Shown here piece by piece: positions 44,201 through 54,600 of a DNA stretch of 64,000 nucleotides; position 1 is the stretch's first letter, and each line of letters begins with the position of its first letter. Source of the DNA: Arion vulgaris (lineage: Eukaryota; Mollusca; Gastropoda; Stylommatophora; Arionidae); contig CM036775.1 in assembly GCA_020796225.1 (NCBI GenBank), forward strand, positions 2,480,893 to 2,544,892. Reading direction: 5' to 3'. The translations under genes and the position numbers were made by a program. The notes beneath the pieces are model-generated. The model had not been told where the DNA came from and did not search any database. It was given only the letters and a program-made list of their open reading frames with translations.

Positions 44201-44689
44201 GCGGGTTCAGATTCAAACCGACGACCTTCGAAACGTAGACAAACAGCTTAACAACATCGCCACAACAACCACCCTTTCCCTTGACAAAAATTATGTAAAA
44301 AATTTGCAAAATATTTTCGCGCAGTTTTTGAAACGGCAACAACCACCACACGCAAAAAAAAAGCACTGAAGTGACAACAACGGAGGAGGGCGCCAGTATT
44401 TCTTTTTGGTATTCCTGATATTTCATGTCCGACCAGGGCATACATCAGCTCGTCCACATTGCTAAGAAGGTCGTGCCAGTTGATATTTACCATCTGACTA
44501 GTTTGCACGCCGGTCAAAGCACTGGTGAACACAGACCAGCCCCTCGGTAAATAACGACACTCAAACAGTCGGCTCGGTGTACTCACTTACTTCCTTAGAG
44601 GATCGATTCGAAATTTTCGAGCTAATTTCTACTATATTCGAAAAAAACAATCAATAAACTTCAATCTCTCTGTATCTTTCTCTCTCTCT
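44201..44689. other. Mostly unassigned; possible tRNA-like head
   Basis: 44203-44260 in minus sense has GTTAAGCTGTTTGTCTACG and GGTTTGAATCTG, which could be a SINE head. Overlapping frames on both strands (44025-44586) show no motif. Confidence 0.4.
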
Positions 44690-44825
44690 CCTGTTTCATG
44701 CATGACTGACGGATCATACGTATTCCTCTCCGCTCCTCGTGAAGCATAGGGTCAGCAGTTATTCCCCACTTTTCCCGGTCTCTGGCTGTTTTCTGTATGA
44801 CCTTCCAGGATAGATTCTGTTTCCA
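44690..44825 (-). mobile_element. LINE-J 3' scrap
   Basis: The minus strand codes for a 'KVIQKTARDREKW'-like piece and a GAGAGAGAGAAAG tail, matching the LINE-J end. Confidence 0.65.
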
Positions 44826-45110
44826 GGTCTGTTCTTCTTCTTTGCGTTCGTTCTTTATGAGCAATTTTAATCACTCTTTGTGATATGTTTGATCTTTGCC
44901 AAGAACGTACATACGTTGCACATTGGTTTGGTAGGCCCCTAATCGCATATACAGTTCGTTGTTGCATAACACGTTTAGGACGCATGCATCCGATTTCATC
45001 CAAACCTCCTTAGTCGCCTCTTACGACATGCGTGGCAGGTAACAGTGCTTCTATTCTATACAGCCCAAATTTGGGCCCCAGTAACCACTCGGGCGACCAG
45101 GTCTGTTAAG
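44826..45110 (-). mobile_element. Repeat H, minus orientation
   Basis: TTCTTCTTCTTTGCGTTCG (tail) to ACAGCCCAAATTTGGGCCCC. The central stem is kept (CCTAA...TTAGG) although the loop is longer than in other copies. Confidence 0.83.
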
Positions 45111-45184
45111 ACGTCCTCTTTTTCGTTTTCCTTGTGGGTTCTACCACAGCAAATGTTTCTACTCATAGGGCCTGCAGACTCAGG

Positions 45185-45500
45185 TAAAAAATATGGGAAA
45201 TCAGACCACAGCCGGTCACGTGACCTCGCATTCCAGTATTGTTGTATATAGACGAATTCATTTTAAAATCAACACAAAATGCTAAATCGAAGTTTATATT
45301 ATGCAACAAGTTAAGTTTAATAATAAGGAATATCAATATTATGAATATTTTTCATCAATAAATAACCATAGACTCACAGAATTGAGTAAAATTACCAAAA
45401 AGCTTGCAGTGTTCTATCAAACATATAAATTCCAGCCCCTAACTGAAACTAGATCAGGGGTTTTCCCGTCAGTTATGCGGCCCAGTATTTAGAGATGGCT
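45185..45500 (+). mobile_element. Repeat J, plus orientation
   Basis: GGGAAATCAGACCACAGCCG, the palindrome GGTCACGTGACC (45214-45225), the AT-rich body and an end near GTTTTCCCGTCAGTTATG. Confidence 0.88.
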
Positions 45501-45639
45501 GTGGTTCTACTCAAGTGCTTGTCTAGTGACAGTAGGGGATCATGACACAGCACAACTTCCCATGCATTTAACGTTAAACTTGTATTATATTCGTGTGAAT
45601 AATTAACCAGCCAGTAACAGGTCTATATGTCAAGGAATG

Positions 45640-45687
45640 ACTTTCTTGCCTAGAGTTTTACCCCATATGACTATGTCCCTATACGGA
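45640..45687 (-). mobile_element. SINE-1 scrap
   Basis: GAGTTTTACCCCATATGACT matches the minus-strand body of SINE-1. Confidence 0.5.
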
Positions 45688-45900
45688 ATCCATGCCCGCC
45701 TGCCCAGCGTGTTCGTAGCGCGTTGGACGAAGGGTGACAAGACCCCTTGTGAGTACGGTTCAATTCCACGGGCTGGAAGAAAAGCCACATATTCTCCAGA
45801 TTTACGGTGTTCGTGGCACCGAACCGAAGGGTTACAATATCCGTGGCGTAGAGCCGAATAGCTGAAAGCTTAAGTGCTTCTGGATCGAAAAAAAATACGT
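45688..45900 (+). mobile_element. SINE-4, plus orientation
   Basis: CGCCTGCCCAGCGTGTTCGT head, box B CGGTTCAATTCCACGG, and GCTTCTGGATCGAAAAAAAA tail. This orientation gives the family its 5' to 3' direction. Confidence 0.88.
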
Positions 45901-45902
45901 TG

Positions 45903-46225
45903 TCCATGCATCGTCGCTGAGATCTTTTTGTGTGAGAAAGAGACTGGAGCACGTATGTGTATTTATACCCTGCCGGGAGTATTACACAAAGCACGAACTA
46001 TGTAGCTTCGGCAACAATCCTAGGGATAACTGGAGAAAATGCACTCGTGGACAATATGACAAGGTCATGATTCGAACCCACGATTTTTGGAACGCAAGGC
46101 GAAAAGCTCAACCATAGAGACGTTCTCTCTCTTTCTCTCTCTCTCATAGAGACGTTCTCTCTCTTTCTCCCCCTCCAAGCGAAAAGCTCAACCATAGAGA
46201 CGTTCTCTCTCTTTCTTCCCCCCTT
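45903..46225. mobile_element. SINE-3 scrap, SINE-1 (minus), and CT-rich repeats
   Basis: 45903-45960 is SINE-3 3' sequence (GTCGCTGAGATCTTTTTGTG). 45970-46120 is SINE-1 in minus orientation (box B as GATTCGAACCC). 46115-46225 has three copies of AGAGACGTTCTCTCTCTTTC. Confidence 0.75.
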
Positions 46226-46339
46226 CAATCCTGTAGTGCTTCTGGTGATTTTTTTTTGGTTAGAGCGCTGGTGACCTCTAACACGGTTCGTTTACTGGTA
46301 ATGCTGACACTGTATGTATGAATTAGCTTTAGATACGTG

Positions 46340-47010
46340 TTTCGCCCGTGTGCTGCCGGGGTTTCTCTCTCTCTCTCGCGATCCCCGCCTAGAACGATGT
46401 ACCAGACTTCCCCACAAATTCTGCTGCTGTCTTTAGGGACTCCGTCCCTCCATACAGCTTGTTATTCATGTGGAAATTTGATTCATGCAGCCTTAGTTAG
46501 TGTGGGTGTGTTTCGTCTCATCTTTAGCGCCATTTGGAGCCATCTAGTGCTTATCCTTCGGCGATGTGTCCAGTTTTAGCTAGCGTTTACTGGGCTCGCT
46601 CTCCGTCAGCCTTTGGCAGTCCCCAGCCGACCTGTAAACTGCTATTTTCTTTTAGGGTAGCGACCCTTTGATAACCTTCCCTCCCGGGTTGTTGAGCGTT
46701 ATCTGCCCAGATTACCAGTCTTTTTTAGACTACTTGGGTTGCCTGCCGTCCAGTTTTGTGTACGGTTTGCTCCGCTAGCCTTTGATTGTCCCAATCAAAC
46801 TACAAGGCAGAAATAGTTCTCTGCGAGGGGAAACCTGGTTATTGTTCTCTGGATAGGGACCCCATCTTCGAGGCTCGCCACCGTTGTGTCCACCTCGCTT
46901 CTCTTTTGGTTGCCCCCTCGCCTATTCCTGCTTGTGCCCTCGCCCACCGACTCGGTCCGCCCCTTTTCATCACCTGTGCTCCTTGTTCTACTGGGCGACA
47001 CCTTACCCAT
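46340..47010 (+). other. C/T-rich block of unknown nature bracketed by repeat G heads
   Basis: Starts TTTCGCCCGTGTGCTGCCGG, like the G head, and ends just before a second G head at 47010. In between is pyrimidine-rich, GC-richer than its surroundings, with no motif. It could be the 5' part of a longer element or a separate insertion. Confidence 0.4.
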
Positions 47011-47260
47011 TTTTGCCGGGGTTTGAAAGGGGAGCAAAGAATAGTAACACTGCGACCTGCCAGGCATGTTGTAAGGGGCCACTAAGGTGCCTAGGGAAGC
47101 TACCCTAGTACAGAAAAAGCGTCGCAGAAATCGGATGTGCTGGCCTACATGTAGGCGCATAGCTGGCACAACGTACAATCACTCTTAGGGTCTATTCCCA
47201 TAGAAATCACACAAGTGGTAGATATGGAGCGTTCAAAGAAGAAGAAGAAGAAGATATGCG
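47011..47260 (+). mobile_element. Repeat G, plus orientation, near full length
   Basis: TGCCGGGGTTTGAAAGGGGA to GAGCGTTCAAAGAAGAAGAA, with the GCCTACATGTAGGC hairpin inside. Confidence 0.88.
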
Positions 47261-47339
47261 TTTTCTCCTACAAAAAAAATATGATCTATTTACCAAAACA
47301 TTCATCATTTATTCTCCGTCTACAACAATGATCCTCATC

Positions 47340-47400
47340 CTGTGAGTCTCGCCTTCTCTTCAAGGTGGGGCACCAGCTGAAAAATATTGAGAAGCACTGG
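47340..47400 (-). mobile_element. hAT-type transposon end
   Basis: The minus strand starts CCAGTGCTTCTCAATATTTT and continues AGCTGGTGCCCCACC, the look of hAT terminal sequences. The other end was not found. Confidence 0.55.
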
Positions 47401-47574
47401 TCTACATCGCCCTTTATCTTTCTTTCCTGCAGCCAGTAAAAAAGGTCCTGCTTACTGACCTTCTCTGTGGATTTCTCCGGCATGTCTTCTCCGGCGATCA
47501 ATGCTCTTTACCATGTCTTGCAATCGATATCACCAAGATCATAACAGTTCTTCAATCATTTCTGAAAATCGCAT

Positions 47575-47800
47575 TGGCCTTCACAAATGTTACAAGATTT
47601 GAATTCACAAATGTTACAAGAATTGAATTCACAAATGTTACAAGAATTGAATTCACAAATGTTACAAGAATTGAATTCACAAATGTTACAAGAATTGAAT
47701 TCACAAATGTTACAAGAATTGAATTCACAAATGTTATAAGATTTGAATTCACAAATGTTACAAGAATTGAATTCACAAATGTTACAAGAAGAAGAACACG
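47575..47800 (+). repeat. 24-bp minisatellite (9 copies)
   Basis: Unit TTGAATTCACAAATGTTACA plus AGAA, very regular. Being 8 codons long it stays open on both strands; not a gene. Confidence 0.96.
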
Positions 47801-47837
47801 TTTAAAAAAAAAGATTTAAAAAGTAAGGCAACTTCTT

Positions 47838-48240
47838 CTTCTTCACCTTTCAGCTCCCAACGGAGCACAGGTCTTCAACAAACTTCTTCCAGCTCTTTCT
47901 CTCTCTTGCCATCCCTTTCAATTCTTTTCATGTTTTACCTATCCTTTTAATATCAGCCTCCAACAAGGTATGTCTAGACCTTCCTTTACTCCTCTTTCCC
48001 TGCAGGTTCCAAAACAGTTCCTGTCTTGCAATGCTTTCGGTCGGTTTTCTCAATGTATGTCCTATCCATCGCCAGTGTCTCTTCCGTAACTCTTTCTCCA
48101 CTGGTATCTGTTTAGTTCTTTCTCTGAGTTCCTCGTTCATAATCTTATCATACCATCGATGTCCCTCTACTCTATGTAAACATCTATTTATGAAATTCTG
48201 TAGTTTTCTTGTGGTTTCTTGTGTTGTCTTCATGTTACCG
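47838..48240 (-). mobile_element. LINE-E 3' end, minus orientation
   Basis: Encodes KLQNFINRCLHRVEGHRWYD, RKRHWRWIGHTLRKPTESIA and KRSKGRSRHTLLEADIKRIG, then degrades. Starts at a CTTCTTCTTCACC tail. Confidence 0.9.
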
Positions 48241-48375
48241 AGCCGTAGAACAACACTTCCTTCCTTCCTTTCGTTCGTTTGAAATATTGCATTCAATGTT
48301 GTCTCTTGTATAAACTTCACTGTCTTTTATAGCTCACACAGAGGTTCGTGTAGTTTTCTGTCGAGTTAGAACAGC
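48240..48375 (-). mobile_element. RNase H-type LINE 3' terminus joined to LINE-E
   Basis: CTTTCGTTCGTTTGAAATATT and GTTGTCTCTTGTATAAACTT are the minus strand of that LINE's end. The LINE-E frame reads through into it (MKFIQETTLNAIFQ), so the junction makes a chimeric open frame. Confidence 0.83.
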
Positions 48376-48604
48376 ACTGGCGTCACATTTCATTAAAAGA
48401 TTCTCAGTTTTGTGTTTCTTTTGATCTCCTTTGATTTCCATATCTTGCTCAGTGCAATAAAGTTGACCGCTGCTTGCTTTTTTATATTCTTATCTTGAAG
48501 GAAGGAAACACCGGTCCCAAAAATGTCGCGATGAAAACGGATATGCAATGTTTTCTGCCATCTCAATCCCTGCATTTTATGTAGCGGTTGCATAAATAAG
48601 ATTG
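48376..48604. other. No recognised feature
   Basis: Nothing identified. Confidence 0.4.
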
Positions 48605-49175
48605 ATTGATATGCCCATCATCATTGCACTTCGATGAGAAACCATGTGGGCGTCGATCTATTTTCTTACACAGGAAGATCTCAGCTGCAGTGCACAAACT
48701 CCGTAGCACCGGCGAGGGTCACCAATATAATTTTGAAGATGGTGAAGAGATTTTGTAGAAATTTTATTTTTAAATATTTTCTAAGGAATTTTGCCCGGAC
48801 AGCAGCTTTCCAGCCTGCTCTTATCGATTTTGAACTGTCAAGGTTTCTTTTACGTTCTCAAATTAAACACGGGACCAACACCCCTACAAGACAAACTAAG
48901 GGGGTCCGGTGAAGAACCTCAAGCACACTGCTCTGTTTATGACACATACCGGAGCAGTCACATAGCAGAAGTTGATCCCAGAAGAAGAAGACGAAACATG
49001 GGACCTACGTTTTATCGTCCGTTTCCGAAAGGACAAGGAACTCGATCTTACCTACACTGATATCAGGGATCTCTGGACAAATATCTCGAGGGCTCCAGGA
49101 GGGAGCAAACCGATTACATTTGGCACGAGAGGCGAGCACCTAGCCTCTATACCACAGAGACACTCAAATAAGTAG
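48605..49175 (-). mobile_element. SINE-3, minus orientation, with a ~130-bp insertion
   Basis: Tail CCATCATCATTGCACTTCG, then CGTAGCACCGGCGAGGGTCA, CAGCCTGCTCTTATCGATTT. About 48865-48995 is extra sequence flanked by similar CACGGGACC / CATGGGACC words, after which TTTTATCGTCCGTTTCCGA resumes. The head reaches about 49165. Confidence 0.85.
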
Positions 49176-49333
49176 GAAATATACGGTAGAGGAACGAACC
49201 AGGCACGTTATCATGTGGTAGCGGAGGAGGAAGGAAGGGAACCCAGGTCCCAAAATGCGTCGTGCTGAAATCAGATATTCCATAACTTGTGTCATTTAAC
49301 TGTCTGCGTCTTATCCAGCGGTTGCAGAATTAA

Positions 49334-50241
49334 CTGATTCAGTCCCGTGGAACACTCTAGTGCACATATTTCTTATCTGCGTGTCCCAAGCGTCTTTTAA
49401 AAGACGGCTACTATTGCGTTGAGTTTTATTAATTTTCACTCCGATTGTAGTTTTATATCAACCGGAAACTAAGTAGAAAGGAAGTACTAACGATAACCAA
49501 ATCACAACATCGTGGTTTTGACTAGAATCAGAAGTGAAACCAAGTTTAATTTTCGTTTTGAAGTTACCCTGTGATTAAAAAAATAATGTCTAACAATTCA
49601 GAGTCTAGAAATGGTTTGTTATCAGCTCGTTCTGCACGTTTTACAGCTGCAGAAGCGCGAGATTAGTTGCATGAAGATGTAGATACTGATAGTGAAGATA
49701 GTGAATCTTCTGATTCTGATGACACAGAAGTTTGTGATTTAAATACGTCGATTATTAATAATTTAAATAATACTAGTAGTGTTTCCCAACCAGCTGCGAG
49801 AGGGCGTTGCCCCAGTCAGGTTCCAGATGGTCGTGTTGCTAATTTGCGAACAGTTAGTAAACCATATATTCCGTCAATATTTTCTTAATTTTTGTGTATT
49901 CATAAATGGATTACTTATATAAAGAGAGCAGTTACACTGATTTATTCACCATATTGTTCCTCAAGGCCCTTGGTAAGTTGGATTTTTGTTCTCACAATTT
50001 CAATTAATTTTTTTATTACATGCTAATATTTGTCATGCACAGTCAACACAACATTATATTTTCGCATACAATAAATATTTTATGAAAGTACAATCATTTA
50101 TCTTTAATTTGATATATAATAAGTTCAACTTTAAATCATATTTAGAAACAATATTTTAATTTAACTAAAGTATGTGTGCAATATTTTTGAAGCTAAAAAA
50201 TAATTCCGTCCAGAGGTGAAAAAAACCTGGTACTGAATCAG
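49334..50241 (+). mobile_element. piggyBac-like element, 908 bp, internally deleted
   Basis: Flanked by TTAA on both sides (49330-49333 and 50242-50245), the duplication specific to piggyBac. Termini CTGATTCAGTCCC and (reverse complement) CTGATTCAGTACC are inverted repeats matching 12 of 13 bases. It contains the start of a transposase-like frame (49586-49888) and then AT-rich non-coding sequence, so the catalytic part is missing. Confidence 0.93.
49586..49888 (+). pseudogene. N-terminal fragment of a piggyBac-like transposase
   Basis: From the ATG at 49586 the frame reads MSNNSESRNGLLSAR..., then FTAAEARD, an in-frame TAG at 49664, then a serine/aspartate-rich acidic stretch (DTDSEDSESSDSDD) and 73 more residues to the stop. 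An acidic N-terminus after a 'FTAEEA'-like motif is typical of piggyBac transposases. The DDD catalytic domain is absent. Its place between TTAA-flanked inverted repeats supports the call. Confidence 0.75.
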
Positions 50242-50245
50242 TTAA

Positions 50246-50785
50246 GAAAGCGATGTTGGTTACAAGAGCAGGAACCAGACATTTTATCACGGTATAGTAG
50301 CACAATAAGCTTATCGCATGTGTTAGTGCAAACACTGTTCGATCGAACATGACCTGATTATTCTGTGTCTAGCTAAAACGTAGCGTTTGTGAAAGATACT
50401 CCTCAGTAAAGCTATTTAAAAAAAATAAATGTACATTGATCATATTCATGTCTTCCGCTGCTTCCCCTGGAATTCTGACAAAATAAAACCCTCCTTGTTC
50501 TTCTCTTCTCAACTGATAGTAGCTTGTTAAGATTTGTTTGAAGATACACACACTGCCCTGCCCCCTGTGGCGACATAAAAGAGCGGATTGAAGTTCTAGG
50601 GGCAAAAATGTATCATTAACATAAGGAACGGGGGTGTGATGTTACGTAGAAGGGATTAAAAAGTACGGTAAGAGAGGAGAAAGGATGAGAGAGGAGATTA
50701 CAAAGTACAGAGATATTTTGATGTTTGTTTGTGGTGAAACATGACTAGTTTTTCATCTTTTTTTTTTTAATGCAACGCTAGAACA
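50246..50785. other. No recognised feature
   Basis: No coding signal. Some purine-rich GAGAGGAG sequence at 50670-50700. Confidence 0.4.
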
Positions 50786-50850
50786 GTGGTTCCCAAACTG
50801 GAAGACATAGGGGGCAGTATCAGTGGAGACGTGAGACGTTATGAAATTTT
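50786..50850 (+). mobile_element. hAT-type transposon end
   Basis: CAGTGGTTCCCAAACTGG is a classic hAT-like terminal sequence. The matching right end was not found. Confidence 0.6.
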
Positions 50851-50871
50851 GTGTTTTAATAACTTGTATAC

Positions 50872-51085
50872 TTCTTCTTCTTCTTCTAACGCTCCATATC
50901 GATTACTTGTTAACTACTCTGTATAACTTGCATGTGATCTGAGCCTAATAGCGATTTTACGTTGTGACAATTATGCGCCTACAAGTAGGCCAGTACATCC
51001 GATTTCTGCATTGCTTTTTATTTACTAGGGTAGCTTACCTAGGCCCCTACCTCAGTCGCCTCTTACGACATGCCACAGAGACCCC
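50872..51085 (-). mobile_element. Repeat G, minus orientation
   Basis: CTTCTTCTTCTTCTAACGCT to CGCCTCTTACGACATGCCA, including GCCTACAAGTAGGC. The head is cut at about 51085. Confidence 0.87.
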
Positions 51086-51154
51086 CAGTGGCCGCAGTGT
51101 ACCGGCGGTGACTTAGATTTTACAAAACAGAAATACGTCACTTTAAATTACCAC

Positions 51155-52357
51155 ATCTGGAGTTATACTGTAGCATGATATCAGATCTGGAGTTATATTG
51201 TAGCATGCTATCAGATCTGGAGTTATACTGTATCATGCTATCAGATCTGAAGTTATACTGTAGCATGATATCAGATCTGGAGTTATACTGTAGCATGATA
51301 TCAGATCTAGAGTTATACTGTAGCATGCTATCAGATCTGGAGTTATACTGTAGCATGCTATCAGATCTAGAGTTATACTGTAGCATGCTATCAGATCTGG
51401 AGTTATACTGTAGCATGCTATCAGATCTGAAGTTATACTGTATCATGCTATCAAATCTGGAGTTATACTGTAGCATGCTATCAGATCTGGAGTTATACTG
51501 TAGCATGCTATCAGATCTAGAGTTATACTGTAGCATGCTATCAGATCTAGAGTTATACTGTAGCATGCTATCAGATCTAGAGTTATACTGTAGCATGCTA
51601 TCAGATCTAGAGTTATACTGTAGCATGCTATCAGATCTAGAGTTATACTGTAGCATGCTATCAGATCTGGAGTTATACTGTAGCATGCTATCAGATCTGG
51701 AGTTATACTGTAGCATGTATCAGATCTGAGTTATACTGTAGCATGCTATCAGATCTGGAGTTATACTGTATCATGCTATCAGATCTGGAGTTATACTGTA
51801 GCATGATATCAGATCTGGAGTTATACTGTAGCATGCTATCAGATCTGGAGTTATACTGTATCATGCTATCAGATCTGGAGTTATACTGTAGCATGATATC
51901 AGATCTGAAGTTATACTGTAGCATGCTATCAGATCTGGAGTTATACTGTAGCATGCTATCAGATCTGGAGTTATACTGTAGCATGCTATCAGATCTAGAG
52001 TTATACTGTAGCATGCTATCAGATCTAGAGTTATACTGTAGCATGCTATCAGATCTAGAGTTATACTGTAGCATGCTATCAGATCTAGAGTTATACTGTA
52101 GCATGCTATCAGATCTAGAGTTATACTGTATCATGATATCAGATCTGGAGTTATACTGTAGCATGCTATCAGATCTGAAGTTATACTGTAGCATGATATC
52201 AGATCTGGAGTTATACTGTAGCATGCTATCAGATCTAGAGTTATACTGTAGCATGCTATCAGATCTGGAGTTATACTGTAGCATGCTATCAGATCTAGAG
52301 TTATACTGTATCATGATATCAGATCTGGAGTTATACTGTATCATGCTATCAGATCTC
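51155..52357. repeat. 30-bp satellite array (~40 copies), very regular
   Basis: Unit GCATGCTATCAGATCTGGAG plus TTATACTGTA, exactly 30 bp throughout except one 2-bp loss near 51716-51730. Variation is limited to a few positions (GGAG/AGAG/AAG, AGC/ATC, GCTATC/GATATC). Being 10 codons, it stays open on both strands over about 190-210 residues; the frames are artefacts. Confidence 0.97.
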
Positions 52358-52649
52358 TGATTGGTGAAAGGAGTGGGGGTGTCAGAATTGACTCACGCCT
52401 TTCCAAATTAGACATGAAGAAGAAAGCAACATGGGGGGTGGGGGAGAGAACGGAGAACTCCTATATTGAATTACTAGTAGTCATGGTAACGGTTTCAACA
52501 GGAAGTAAACTGTGATGCGAGGTCAACTGAGTTGAGTGTGATTATTCGTGTCTATGGCGACGAGTTACAGTGGACATCACGGATTGTAGCATAACATTAC
52601 GTTTCTTCTAGGACATGGACAGTGTCCGTGTTACTATATATTTGTGTTC
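52358..52649. other. No recognised feature
   Basis: Nothing identified. Confidence 0.4.
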
Positions 52650-53345
52650 GAATATCGGAGGTTGTAACGCTTACCCACAAACTAACCAGCAATCTTTGCA
52701 CACTTGCAGAACAGGTTGGTCTCCAGATTAATTCTGCCAAGACCAAAATTATGAAATAAACTCTCGTATTGCTATAGCAGCTAGTGCCTTCACTAAATTA
52801 ACGAATATCTGGCGATCTCAAGACCTTAGTATATGCACAACAGTTAAATTATGTAGGTCATGTGTGATTCCTGTACTGACCTACGGTTGTGAAAGTTGGA
52901 AATTAACAAAGAAAATTGATAAGAAACTGGACAGCTTTGAGAATAAATGTCTCCGAAAATTATTAAAAGTAAAATGGAGTGATTTCGTTTCTAACAACGC
53001 AGTGAGAGATAGAACAACACACCAACAACCCGTATCAAATATTATAAGGAAACGAAGGTGGAAATATTTAGGTCATGTTCTTAGATCAGACGAAAAGAGA
53101 CTAAATCGACAAGTCCTTATGTGGTCACCAGTTGGGAAAATAAAACGTGGAAGACCAAAGACCACTCTTCGAAGAACAATCCAACAAGAAAGTAAACTAT
53201 TGGGATGTAAAACCATACAAGATCTCCAACTGCTAGCAAAGATCACATGGAGATCTAAAACCTCTGCCCTATGTGCCGCCTTTGGCACGAAAGACAAACA
53301 AACAAACAAACAAACAAACAAACAAACAAACAAACAAACAACAAA
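52650..53345 (+). mobile_element. LINE-D: end of RT to 3' terminus with (CAAA)n tail
   Basis: 52680-52760 encodes AEQVGLQINSAKTKIMK (last RT region). Then, after a frameshift, the 161-residue frame (52864-53349) carries VLTYGCESWKLTK, FENKCLRKLLKVKWSDF, RKRRWKYLGHVLRSDEK, KRGRPKTTLRR and ITWRSKTSALCAA. The tail is (AAAC)n from 53295. It is a relative of LINE-A. Confidence 0.93.
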
Positions 53346-53545
53346 CTAAAACAAACAAACAAACAAACAAACAAACAAACTAATTAACTAACTAACCTAC
53401 TAACTACTTAACTATCTTTTCTCAACTAACTCTACCTTCTTGCCCATATCTATCTTCTAACTTAACTACTTGCTAGTATTAACTTTTCTCTAACTCTACT
53501 TAACTCTAACTAACTAACTAACTAATTAACTAACTTAGCGCTAGA
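53346..53545. repeat. Degenerate (CTAA)n / (AAAC)n tetranucleotide tract
   Basis: AACTAACTAACTA-type runs interrupted by C/T-rich words. Confidence 0.85.
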
Positions 53546-53900
53546 ACACTTCTTATTCTTTTGTCGTCACTCTGCTACCGGGTTGTTGCCCAGTATTGTG
53601 GTTTTCTGTTTTTGTCTTGGCTTGGGTGATTGTTATTTGTGCTCGTTGAGAGGATTCTACTATGCCCTCTAACCATCTTTTTGTGGTCTTCCTCTCTCCT
53701 TCTTTCCTGATGTTCTGTTGTAGAAGACTCTATACTATGGAGTTTAGTTGTATTCTTATTAAGTGGCCGAACCACTTCATTCTTTGTTTCTCAATGTAAA
53801 TCAAGCAAGGTTCTGTCCAACTTTCTTTCTTATTCTGATCTTGGTGACTCTGTCTTTCCTGGTGTTGTTGGTAACTTTTCGTGGGCATTGCATTTCACTA
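53545..53900 (-). mobile_element. LINE-C 3' end, minus orientation
   Basis: Matches 43562-43977 in reverse: terminal TACCGGGTTGTTGCCCAGT, then the minus-strand frame with a KWFGHLIR-like segment near 53760-53790 and CCTGGTGTTGTTGGTAAC. Confidence 0.87.
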
Positions 53901-54125
53901 AGCGCTAGAAAGCAGCAGGTTGCAATATAGCGCTAGAATGCTACATGTTGAAATATAGCGCATAACATTTGTATTACATGATAGGACATTGTAGGGTTTA
54001 GCATAACGATTAGGACATATGTACATTGTAGGTTAGATCGATAGACATTGAGGGTTAGATAACGATAGGACATTGAAGAGTTTATTATAATGCAAGGACA
54101 TTGTAAAATTGAATATAACATTGAA
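53895..54125 (+). repeat. Degenerate ~30-bp repeats
   Basis: Words TATAGCGCTAGAA and ATAGGACATTGTAGGGTT recur with variable spacing. Confidence 0.65.
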
Positions 54126-54140
54126 CTGGTGAGTTGTGGT

Positions 54141-54302
54141 CAGTGGCGGCCCGTTGTTAAGGGCCAGACTGGCGGCCCACCAAAATAATGCGTAACGTGC
54201 ATTTATTATTTTATAAATTAAAATATAACCTAACCCAAAACCATGATTTTCCGAAAATTTGTGTCTGGTCCTACCAACAAGTATGAGCACGAGCCGCCAC
54301 TT
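54141..54302. mobile_element. hAT-like MITE, second copy, inside a minisatellite
   Basis: Same ends and internal sequence as 12710-12874 (CAGTGGCGGCCCGT ... ACGAGCCGCCACTT). Flanks GTTGTGGT and ATTGTGGT are a 7-of-8 target-site duplication and are themselves part of the surrounding minisatellite unit. Confidence 0.92.
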
Positions 54303-54600
54303 ATTGTGGTCCAAGGTAACATACATTATTAGTAAGTTGTAGACCAAGGTAACATACATTATTAGTAAGTTGTGGTCCAAGGTAACATACATTATTAGTA
54401 AGTTGTGGCCCAAAATGAGAGATGTTACTAGTGAGTCGTGGTCTAAGATGAAAGGTCTTACTAGTGAGCTGTGGACCATGGTAAAATGTATAATTGGTGA
54501 GTGAATTGTGGTCCAAAATGAAATGTATCATTGATGAGCTGTGGTCCAAGATCAGAGGTATTATTAGCGAGCTGTGGTCCATGGTGAGATGTATAAGTAG
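54303..54600 (+). repeat. ~33-bp minisatellite
   Basis: GTGGTCCAAGGTAACATACA plus TTATTAGTAAGTT, then diverged TGTGGTCCA... units. It leads into the 66-bp array. Confidence 0.88.

Noticed and set aside
47552..47819. Two opposed repetitive frames of about 80 residues
   Set aside because: Artefact of the 24-bp array.
49667..49888. Independent acidic protein gene
   Set aside because: It is in frame with an upstream ATG across one TAG and lies inside a TTAA-flanked inverted-repeat element, so it is a piggyBac-like transposase remnant.
51138..52360. Four long open frames (184-213 residues) on both strands
   Set aside because: They are the 30-bp satellite read in frame; the unit is ten codons with no stops on either strand, and no start context, domain or splice signals exist.
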